From Peptoniphilus_A genitalis (GTDB lineage: Bacteria > Bacillota > Clostridia > Tissierellales > Peptoniphilaceae), in the NCBI RefSeq assembly GCF_949769225.1, contig NZ_CATKPB010000003.1: a stretch of 64,000 nt of DNA, one strand, 5' to 3'. Shown piece by piece: positions 46,201 through 51,560 of the stretch; the first letter of the stretch is position 1, and every line of letters starts with the position of its first letter. The notes beneath the pieces are model-generated. The model did not search any database and had not been told where the DNA came from. It worked only from the letters and a program-made list of their open reading frames with translations. Both the position numbers and the translations under genes were made by a program.

Positions 46201-46817
46201 CTGCCTATTAGTTCTAGATTCTCCATATTAGGGATATAGCCTATGCCCATCCTGGCACTCGTTGCCACTCTTACAGACTCTGTTAAAAAATTTATTAGAT
46301 TTACTTTTGAGTAATAGGTCAAGCTTTCTTCTGATAGACTATCTAAAATCTGATAATAGCTTCCTTTAACATAAGTTTCCGCTAGAGCAGAAACTTTTTC
46401 CTCTTCCGATAAATAGTTTAGGCTATTAAGTCCAACCGTATTGTCTATTAGATAATCTAAGGCTTTTAGGTGGTCTTTCCTTTTATATTCCCATACCTTA
46501 ACTTCGGCAATATGGTTTTGATAGTTTACCGTCTGTAGTACATCGAAAAGGTATTTTACCTTGCCTGTTTCAAAGTCTAGAATTGGGATGCCCTTTTCTC
46601 CTCTTTTTACACTTCTTCCAATGCTTTTCCAATAGTCGTACTCTGCACAAGCAGTAGCATTGGGACTTATAGAGTAAATACTTAGTTGATGGGCGTAAGT
46701 ATATTTATAGTTATTGCCCAAGGTTTTTAGAAAATCCGTGTAATAACTTGGATTAGCTATCTCTTTTCTTGTGGCGTTTAATATCTCTGCTACTTCCTTG
46801 AAATTGTATCTTGCCAT
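37227..46817 (-). CDS. giant ICE protein: ArdC-like start, DNA methylase and SNF2-type helicase
   Basis: 3196 residues. Residues 1-100 resemble the ArdC/antirestriction start (YWKSIGRSVKRGEKGIPIL). A low-complexity Arg/Asp/Gly-rich stretch (about 265-430) follows, then two copies of a domain of about 110 residues (starts ISQEEIDQFLIYGG and ITQDEIDDVLRGG), then YodL-like parts. An N6-adenine methylase fold has ILEPSLGTGRFIG (near 1491) and GNVPFG (near 1559) in place of NPPF/Y. A helicase has HEVGAGKT (near 2209), VDEAHAYKN (near 2367) and QRAGRIVRQG (near 2695). The end carries DMDLDGVIDRYDADF. This composite is standard in Tn1549-type ICEs and may protect or remodel transferred DNA. Confidence 0.88.
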   Translation of the reverse strand: MARYNFKEVAEILNATRKEIANPSYYTDFLKTLGNNYKYTYAHQLSIYSISPNATACAEYDYWKSIGRSVKRGEKGIPILDFETGKVKYLFDVLQTVNYQNHIAEVKVWEYKRKDHLKALDYLIDNTVGLNSLNYLSEEEKVSALAETYVKGSYYQILDSLSEESLTYYSKVNLINFLTESVRVATSARMGIGYIPNMENLELIGSLSNKEDMDILLGSISQTNKSLLIDIGRAITREEFIKRNLQNENREQTKGAKERYNTITQNETNSNKVKNIGGSEDVRDDNNIRQGISETRRGIHSDIERDPIRERGRDLPTGDGRPTRDDDSQYPNADKARPREVEQLWQGKTEISQGTQGEQLSDYDDGRKTHGPSDGYRESSGRISETGRRKNYGKLGTDLRNEESGSGEISETEKEHGYGTTGDSDEGNRPSIEDERQKREAQASFFSEKNSASQIRFTSPISQEEIDQFLIYGGNIEGGRLPVIAEFSKGKDIQSQIEFLKENYQGGNGLIIDGRELAAYFTDRGTDLSEGEEVGDPPDKILSWQEMATRINELLDRGHFATNVEIDESQSYERNRLSEAVLYMYRDIAEDYEGQYFTSLSALVTRSFPDSMEALSKELEDKDFRNTLVREYEDFLSAYKQNPQILKFHYHKTEDLLEKLKDLDITRKEYVSQLRDIQNPNVFITQDEIDDVLRGGSGFVQGRERIYNYFIEDHSLKEKTDFLKSEYGIGGSSPGISGDRNSSQWHDGKGIKLEKELAPPINLNWNEVAKRITNLIEKDQYLEAKKEIGIESQNQEREVETKVKSEEDLPATDDRLYIEQGFDGSKTYYVNGISLAYIEENGRLVFYDDQIDNEFKEELIRIAHEIQQAYPLDYIEDGIVLEGINDTFYIKDRETINGIEYYLLESQREYEDVPNLIVNKAREIIDDDIINGFDEFREFLEDKSHEQGEETQLDTIAVKVGQYYGLVDREELKDIKLIADDRRVYPEDNLKGQVYPLYKGETFEDSQKIDALFDRLAVEMKDTNLMDLNDLFYIENQGLREIETDTVTKEIEGIDFYISSFGQQFPDYSNDIYVSNKNLEINGAYQSLAYINKDNEVNYRFELTGDIKEAIEGIRDKKEIISRLIQKEIEDHQVYSFDPQGEIFTLDHVDVEENLLNPPKSLPQEEQKGAYTEDLALDMKELKLKQVLKWKDYIISENTAISYDSYKEILDNLPYLLDDDHRQVLLQGYLNEQVEKAKEMEEDLEPIYKLGMEVSYDGKEYTITDIKKYEDYNTMTLKDNEEYLGGFIKNNVILPYGREKDLKLKILKEPEKEISQLDFKDLIGPGGQEVQAKSFDSAERIKSVEKEETREEKLDKNRDSESIEEVTDKENYKILTSKDEISLSPSKRLENNIKAIGLLKTLEKEDRIPSDEEKDILASYIGWGGLADVFDEEKEGQWLEARNFLKENLTEKEYEDARASTLTAFYTPNFVIESIYSTLSKMGFKEGNILEPSLGTGRFIGNLPESMEKSKIYGTELDPISGNIAKILYPKANIKIKGFEETNYSNNLFDIAVGNVPFGEYKINDRDYEKNNFLIHDYFFAKTLDKVRDGGIIAFITSSGTMDKKNEDVRRYISERAEFLGAIRLPNTTFKGEAGTEVTSDIIFLKKRDRLLKIDEDWQSLETDNQGLTYNKYFVEHPEMIMGKMEEVSGPFGKTLTCIDTEDNLKEKLKEAILNIEGTYEEMEREEVFQEAQTLPADDRVKNFSYTLIDDKVYFREQSLMFEKTLSEKDKGKVKAYLAVNDALREVIDRQKYNFTKEEIRDSQDKLNFIYDDFNNKYGRLNNKENARLFREDSNYSLISSIENLDKEGNFIGKSDIFTKRTIKKQQVIDHVDNSQDALILSVSNIGNINFPYMQDLTGKDRKTLINDLRGEIFLNLDSYNPKDLDPFKTALEEDDFARAYVTADEYLSGNIRKKIDILNSYIENIEKELTQEERNKVAISSDYTIYSPEEKESLREELNQLNYQKDKLQEVMPKALEAGEISVRLGATWIEPEVYEEFMFHLLKTPGYERYNIHLRYTEVTGEWRVEGKSSDKSNDLANLTYGTSRANAYRLIEDTLNLKETKIYDRFEEDGKKVSVLNKEETMLAGQKQEIIKEEFKNWIFEEPNRRNRLVNKYNELFNSTRLREYDGSNLIMEGMNPEIELRVHQKNAIARSLYGGNTLLAHEVGAGKTFEMIGIAMEGKRLGIHNKSLFVVPNHITEQFGREFMQLYPTANILVATQEDFQPAKRKRFCARIATGGYDAIIIGHSQFEKIPMSKERQEYEIQSQIDEILDYIEEYKRDRDQRFTVKQLEKTKKKLETRLKKLNDDYKKDSVVTFEELGVDKLFVDEAHAYKNLYLFSKMQNVAGISNTDAKKSSDMLMKCRYMDEITDNKGIVFATGTPVSNSMAELYTMQRYLQYDRLKEMGLNHFDSWASTFGETITAIELAPEGNGYRAKTRFAKFYNLPELMNTVKEFADIKTSDVLNLPVPKAHYETIKTEPSQEQKLILESLSERADKVRNKQVDSTVDNMLKITGDGKKLALDQRLMNPLLPDDEHSKVNTCVKNTFSIWDKYKDQRSTQLIFCDMSTPRSDEFNVYDDIKKKLMDMGVPEREIEYIHSAKNNKEKDAIFDKVRKGEIRVLLGSTQKMGSGTNAQNKLIAIHDLDIPWRPADLQQRAGRIVRQGNENKEVHIFRYVTENTFDAYLFQTLENKQKYISQIMTSKTPVRVAEDVDEATLNYAEIKALATGNPLIREKMDLDNEVSKLKILESNFKTNRYKLEDKVYKDYPKEIEKLKIQIEHINKDISNTEKLNEDENKFTSIMVDGVKESDKKRAGELLLQKIKSLKVGEDKEEKLADYRNFEIYGKYNSFFNSYTAIVKGQGKYYGEFGTDTLGNITRLDNILDKLPERLEDTKTKLDTVEKQLETAKLEIQKDFPQKDLLMEKNLRLLEVNKLLDLGQREAEVQADPLLDEVKGEIINFLNREYEEENTVEDFDRLFPDIENIGLAYTTTPDENHEIQTTLDLKNYKLNQYVDNTLVYSQAFTFDPEDASSTKELAQIAAHIGLWDFQELVYVDEENLKSVLGLEIDDNGNFYDPLSKDMDLDGVIDRYDADFRDNQVQEIGDLNEKDRNKNSILEKINEYNEYKEQIEHRDNKKEKSQNLESQLREEGVRGAL

Positions 46818-46851
46818 TTTTTCTCCTTTCCTGTGTGTCTTTTATGCTAGC

Positions 46852-48570
46852 TTATTTCTCATTTACGCACTTATAGAGATCTATCTGCTTAGCAATAAAT
46901 GCTTCAATCTCTTGTAAGAAATCTTCCTCCCTGCTTTTGCCTTTCGAAATATAGTAAAGGCTGGTTTCCCAATCAGAGGTTAGTTTTGCATTTTTTAGTT
47001 CCTTAGCCACTATACTGATAACAGCCAAGCCTAAATGGGTGGGAATAAGGTTTTTACCTTCTCTTTTGATGTATTTCTTATAGATTAAGTTCTCTATAAT
47101 CCCTGCTCTAGTGGCTGGTGTTCCAAGTCCCACTCTTTCCACTTCAATACCTTTGTCTATCTCCCCTTTTCCTGCTATTTCCATGGCTTTTAAAAGGCTT
47201 TCTTCTGTATAGGGCTTAGGAGGCTGGGTGTATTTTTCTTTTATGGTTTTTTCTTTTATGCTAAACTCATCTCCTGGATTGACTATAGGGAGGGGATTGT
47301 CTTTCTTATCTTTAGGCTTGTAATCTTCTAGATATTTTGTAAATCCTCCATCTATAACTGTCTTTCCTTTAGTTATAAATTCAAAGCCATCAAATTCAGC
47401 TATTATTTTCGTGAGTTTTTCTTTAAGTGGATAGGAAAAGCTGGCATGTAATTTATTTTTAATGAGTTTAAAGACTCTTTTTTCGCTTTCCGGTAAGCTC
47501 TCAATCTCTTCAATGCTTGCACTTGCAGTGGGGATAATGGCATGGTGGTCTGTTACTTTCTTGGTATTAAAAATGACCTTGATTCTATCCGTATCAAAGT
47601 CATTTTTCCCTAATATATTATTTACAAGGCTTGTAATCATATCCTCCGTTAAATACCTGCTATCCGTCCTTGGATAAGTAATCAATTTTTTCTCATAGAG
47701 ACTTTGGGCATAGTCAAGGCTTTGTTTGGCAGAGTAGCCAAAATATCTGTTACATTCTCTTTGTAGTGTAGTTAGATCAAATGGCAGATCTGGTTTTGTG
47801 ATTTTTTCTTTTTCTTCCACATAATCTATTTTTATAGTCTCTGGGACTAAGTTTTTTAACTGTTCAGCGATATCTGGATTATCTATTCTTTCTGTTGTTA
47901 GAGAAAAGTCATCTAGATCAAGCTCTACTGTATAGTATTTTTCTTTTTTAAAGCTTTGAATGTCTCCCTCTCTTTTTACCATTAGGGCAAGGGTTGGTGT
48001 TTGGACTCTACCTACCGAGTAATTTTGTTTATATAAAAGGGAGTAAAGTCTACTTAAGTTCATGCCTACCAGCCAATCCGCCTTTGCCCTGGCCGTAGCA
48101 GAAGCAAATAAATTATCGTAGTCATGACCCTCTTTTAGGTTTTCGAAGCCTTCTTTAATTGCTCTGTCTTCCATGGACGAAATCCATAATCTCTTTATAT
48201 CTTTTTTGCACTTTGCTTGCTTATATACAAGTCGAAAAATGAGTTCCCCTTCTCTTCCAGCATCGCAAGCATTTATGACTTCATTAATGTCTTTTCTGTT
48301 CATTAGTATTTTTAAGATGGAGAATTGTTTTTTTACCTTGGGAAGTACATAGTGTTTGAATTCTTTAGGAAATATGGGCAAATCTTCTATATTCCATCTC
48401 TTGTATTTTTCATCGTAAATTTCTGGAGAAACTAATCCTACTAAATGGCCTATACACCAACTTATGATGTAGCCATTGCCCTCCATATATCCGTTTTGTT
48501 TATTCTTTACACCGAGAACCTTGGCTATGCTCATTGCCACACTCGGTTTCTCTGCTATTACTAGTTGCAT
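46852..48570 (-). CDS. topB: type IA DNA topoisomerase III
   Basis: 572 residues. Toprim domain at the start (VIAEKPSVAMSIAKVLG; NACDAGREGELIFR near 103) and the active-site Tyr in TYPRTDSRY (near 297). The C-terminal zinc-ribbon region of long TopA proteins is absent, as usual for plasmid/ICE TopB. It relaxes or decatenates DNA during element replication or transfer. AAAGGAGG lies before ATG. Followed after 34 bases by the methylase-helicase gene. Confidence 0.94.
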   Translation of the reverse strand: MQLVIAEKPSVAMSIAKVLGVKNKQNGYMEGNGYIISWCIGHLVGLVSPEIYDEKYKRWNIEDLPIFPKEFKHYVLPKVKKQFSILKILMNRKDINEVINACDAGREGELIFRLVYKQAKCKKDIKRLWISSMEDRAIKEGFENLKEGHDYDNLFASATARAKADWLVGMNLSRLYSLLYKQNYSVGRVQTPTLALMVKREGDIQSFKKEKYYTVELDLDDFSLTTERIDNPDIAEQLKNLVPETIKIDYVEEKEKITKPDLPFDLTTLQRECNRYFGYSAKQSLDYAQSLYEKKLITYPRTDSRYLTEDMITSLVNNILGKNDFDTDRIKVIFNTKKVTDHHAIIPTASASIEEIESLPESEKRVFKLIKNKLHASFSYPLKEKLTKIIAEFDGFEFITKGKTVIDGGFTKYLEDYKPKDKKDNPLPIVNPGDEFSIKEKTIKEKYTQPPKPYTEESLLKAMEIAGKGEIDKGIEVERVGLGTPATRAGIIENLIYKKYIKREGKNLIPTHLGLAVISIVAKELKNAKLTSDWETSLYYISKGKSREEDFLQEIEAFIAKQIDLYKCVNEK

Positions 48571-48592
48571 ATTGCCTCCTTTGCATTAAAAA

Positions 48593-48625
48593 AGGCGATA
48601 GATGAAATTTTTTTCTCTATCGCCT
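48593..48625 (-). terminator. rho-independent terminator upstream of topB
   Basis: 9-bp stem AGGCGATAG/CTATCGCCT with a T-tract (TTTTTTAA) on the minus strand. It ends transcription from the AbiE/pseudogene side, and topB starts 22 bases later, so it could also attenuate topB. Confidence 0.8.
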
Positions 48626-48727
48626 AAGTTATGATATTTTTTAATTGTAAACTATATAGTGCCCTACCACGGATGGTAAGGGCTTGATCCTTTATTAATA
48701 TAGCACAACCACCCTTATATTTCTATA
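48626..48727. other. short spacer with a GC hairpin
   Basis: Contains GCCCTACCA-cgga-TGGTAAGGGC (48661-48683, one bulge) without a clear T-tract. Function unknown. Confidence 0.4.
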
Positions 48728-49001
48728 CTATTTTTTAACTACCCAATAGCCATCTTTTGCACTGCCGATATATTCTATTGCTTTTTTATCTGTTAAGCTT
48801 TTTAAATCTCTCTCTATGGTACGTTCTGAAACAGAGAAAATTTCTGATAAATTTAGAGCCGTGATTTGTGACTTATCTTTGATAATCTTAATAATTTGTT
48901 TACGCCTATCGTCAGGCTTTAATTTTTGACCGACATTTTGACCGACATTTTATCCCTCATTTTGACCTTCACATTAACCCTCACTTTTGCCCTCATAATT
49001 T
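48728..49001 (-). pseudogene. decayed C-terminus of an AlbA_2/RecG-like regulator
   Basis: On the minus strand a frame ending TAG (48728-48730) reads QKLKPDDRRKQIIKII, then a winged helix LNLSEIFSVSERTIERDLKS and DGYWVVKK. This is the typical C-terminal HTH of AlbA_2-domain ATP-binding regulators. Upstream it holds the characteristic short repeats (NVGQ NVGQ, SEG, NEG) but with two in-frame TAA stops and no N-terminal domain or start. It is therefore a remnant. The repeated AATGTCGGTCAA units are visible at DNA level around 48935-48955. Confidence 0.7.
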
Positions 49002-49112
49002 AAGTTTTTCAAAACGGTAAAAACGAATTTTCTATTTCTTATACCTTAAATGGATAAATTTAAGTTCCATTTTCGTCCTTTTTATTCGTATTATTGTTCT
49101 TTGATACGAGCT

Positions 49113-49955
49113 TTAAAGACTTAGTTTGGTAAGAACTTCATTTATTGTGGCTATTATGTCATTCCAATCTATCTCTTTAGAATACTGATTTTTTCTACTA
49201 TAATTATCCCATATATTCTTAAGCTCTTTACTTGCCTTAATCTCCTTCAGGTATTTTTGTGAATTTTGTATATATTCCAAACTATTCCTTTCATCAGCCT
49301 TAATTGTAAGAGCTTTCCTTAACCCCTCATAGTCTAACTGAGGATTTAGTTTTGTTAAAATATATATGTCATAGTAATCTCTCGCTCTAGTGTTTAAAAC
49401 ATTTCTTGATAAAATAGTTTCTATCTTTTCAGCCAAAATTGTGGTCAAGGGGTAAGCTTTAATGTCGATACTTTTATCTGTAAAAAGAAGTTGATAATTA
49501 TAATCCACCTCTTTAGGAATGATACGATCTCCCGTTGTAATATCAATTTTTATGGGTGTTTGCATATTAAAAAATGTTGCAATAAGAGTTATTCGAAAAT
49601 CGTCATATTCTCCAGCCTCATGAATGGAGCGTATTTTTTCAATTTCCCAGATAATATTATCTTCTAAATCTATTTTTATAACTCCTTCAATTATCTTCCT
49701 AATTGACTCTTCATTTACAGGAATTCCCTTTATCGTCGTGTCTATATCCATGGTAGATCTCATGTCTATCCCAATAAGGGAAGAGATTAGAAATCCCCCT
49801 TTAATAATAAAGTTATCACAATATTCGCTATTAGAGAGTCTGCAAAGAAAGCGTTCCATCATATAATAATTTAAAAGTGTATTTGCCGGAAGATTATATT
49901 TCTGTTCTACATTTTTAATTTTATCTTTTAATTGTCTGGGACTTGTAAATATCAT
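49113..49955 (-). CDS. AbiEii-type nucleotidyltransferase toxin
   Basis: 280 residues. The nucleotidyltransferase motif appears as KGGFLISSLIGIDMRSTMDID (Gly-Gly, then Arg-Ser-Thr-x-Asp-x-Asp, near 50-68), and the family motif AEKIETILSRN...RARDYYDIY is near 175-198. AbiEii proteins are the toxin half of the type IV AbiE system and block growth, by family through tRNA/nucleotide transfer. It overlaps the AbiEi gene as ATGA. In an ICE it can stabilise the element or give abortive phage defence. Confidence 0.9.
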   Translation of the reverse strand: MIFTSPRQLKDKIKNVEQKYNLPANTLLNYYMMERFLCRLSNSEYCDNFIIKGGFLISSLIGIDMRSTMDIDTTIKGIPVNEESIRKIIEGVIKIDLEDNIIWEIEKIRSIHEAGEYDDFRITLIATFFNMQTPIKIDITTGDRIIPKEVDYNYQLLFTDKSIDIKAYPLTTILAEKIETILSRNVLNTRARDYYDIYILTKLNPQLDYEGLRKALTIKADERNSLEYIQNSQKYLKEIKASKELKNIWDNYSRKNQYSKEIDWNDIIATINEVLTKLSL

Positions 49956-50551
49956 ATAAGAACCTCCAAATAGTTTCTCATTTGTTCTTCACACTTAAAG
50001 TATTTAGAATATCTTAATAATTCAAGTTTATCTAGTTCTGTGTTCTTTAACCCTCTTTTTAATGCTGTAAGAACAAGATCTTTATCTATGCTGTTAATCT
50101 TACTGATCATTTGCACTAAGGTCATTTCTTTTGTATATACGTAAACCAAATTTCCAAAGGGACTTTTAATTTTTTCTTGCCCTTTTTCCCATAAATCTTC
50201 TTTCAAGTAGTAAAGACGATATTTATCTCTTTCCTTAATCATAGATGTATTATATCCTGATGGAATCGTTGCTATAATCTTATGGGGATTTTCATCACTT
50301 AATTTGTGAAGATAAAGGGCGGTTTCATGAGAAAAAATAGCTTTAGGTGCTCGATGTTGAAAAATATAATAGGAATCTTCTAAAAATTCCGGATGTAGAT
50401 AAAGACCTCTGGCAACCCTCTCTAGGCTACCTTGCTTTACCATCCTCTGTAATTTTTTTGGACTAATATTATTTTCCTCTGCTTCTTTTATGGTAATGGT
50501 TCCACCATTTCTTTTTATAGTTTCTAAAATATTCTCCCTTAAAGCTGACAT
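49952..50551 (-). CDS. AbiEi-type antitoxin/transcriptional regulator
   Basis: 199 residues with an N-terminal winged helix (residues 1-50: TIKRNGGTITIKEAEENNIS, RMVKQGSLERVARGLY) and the C-terminal AbiEi domain (HRAPKAIFSHETALYLH). AbiEi represses its own promoter and neutralises AbiEii without stable binding. It is upstream of and coupled to the toxin gene, in the normal order. Confidence 0.9.
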   Translation of the reverse strand: MSALRENILETIKRNGGTITIKEAEENNISPKKLQRMVKQGSLERVARGLYLHPEFLEDSYYIFQHRAPKAIFSHETALYLHKLSDENPHKIIATIPSGYNTSMIKERDKYRLYYLKEDLWEKGQEKIKSPFGNLVYVYTKEMTLVQMISKINSIDKDLVLTALKRGLKNTELDKLELLRYSKYFKCEEQMRNYLEVLI

Positions 50552-50635
50552 TTTCTCACCGCCTTATAAACAATAGTCTTAATTTATCGTATATATTATA
50601 TCCTATACGAGACTAAAAGACAACTGTGCTGTATT

Positions 50636-51550
50636 TTATTCAAAGTCATCTTCATCTGGAACTAATATTTCGGTATCTTGCTCGTCTTCATCTAAAAGGT
50701 CTTCGTCGATGAGATCCTCATCTTTTTCTGTCCCATCGTATTCATATTCATCTTCCCATTCATCATAGACGGTGTCGTCTTCTTCATCTTCCTCTTTCTT
50801 ATAAACCTTAAAGTAGTAGCCAGCTCCAAGAACTCCTGCTACAATCAAACCTACAAATAGATATAGCCCTGCTCCTGATTTTTTCTCCTCCTTGACTTCT
50901 TCTTTAACTTCTTCTACTTTTTCAGGTTCAACTTTTTTTACCTCTTCCTTTTTAGGCTTAAAATCCGACTCTCCTTCTATCATATTTAAAAGATCCTGTT
51001 CTCCCACCTCTGTCAATAGCTGAACATTTTCCTCGTGTTCTCCATGGTCTACAATTAAGTGAAATGTCTTTCCGCTTTTTGTTTGAAAGGTTAAAAACTG
51101 TCTCATATCTAAAGACTTCTGATTTGAACTTTCATTTGTCTGCTCAGGATTGACGGATGTTGCTTCCTTTTCTTCTACAATTTCTTCTTTTTTAGGGGTA
51201 ATATCTTTATCTTGTCTATCCACATTTTCAATAACTGTCCCCCTTGCCTTATTTTCTTTTGTGGCAAGGGGATTAATGGCTTTTTCATTGCCTCCATTTA
51301 CTGGTTTTACTTTTTCTTCCTTCCTTTCCGGAACTTTAGGTACATCTTGATAGGGTATTTCTTCATTTGAAGGACTGTAAAGATCTTCTTTTTGTAAAAG
51401 CTGGTCTAAGCCTTCCTTTTGATTTTCAGGTTCATAGATTTCTTGCCCTTTTTCTTTAACTACTCCCTCTGTTCCAGCAAAAACATTCATTGGTAGTATT
51501 AATAGGGTAAGGAGCAAGACTAGACTTGCTCCCTTTTTTATTCTTCTCAT
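50636..51550 (-). CDS. CD1107/DUF4366-type ICE membrane protein
   Basis: 304 residues. A signal peptide (about 1-25, ends NVFAG) and a long charged Glu/Lys/Pro extracellular stretch are followed by the conserved block FLTFQTKSGKTFHLIVDHG (near 153), one membrane span (about 238-258, LYLFVGLIVAGVLGAGYYF) and a strongly acidic cytoplasmic tail (Asp/Glu repeats). Widespread in Tn1549-like elements beside the NlpC/P60 protein, with a presumed structural role in the mating channel. 10 bases after the adhesin gene, so co-transcribed. Confidence 0.8.
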   Translation of the reverse strand: MRRIKKGASLVLLLTLLILPMNVFAGTEGVVKEKGQEIYEPENQKEGLDQLLQKEDLYSPSNEEIPYQDVPKVPERKEEKVKPVNGGNEKAINPLATKENKARGTVIENVDRQDKDITPKKEEIVEEKEATSVNPEQTNESSNQKSLDMRQFLTFQTKSGKTFHLIVDHGEHEENVQLLTEVGEQDLLNMIEGESDFKPKKEEVKKVEPEKVEEVKEEVKEEKKSGAGLYLFVGLIVAGVLGAGYYFKVYKKEEDEEDDTVYDEWEDEYEYDGTEKDEDLIDEDLLDEDEQDTEILVPDEDDFE

Positions 51551-51560
51551 AAATATCTCC

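Noticed and set aside
48935..48955. Short tandem repeat as a CRISPR-like or satellite array
   Set aside because: Only two exact units, and they encode the NVGQ linker of a decayed regulator.
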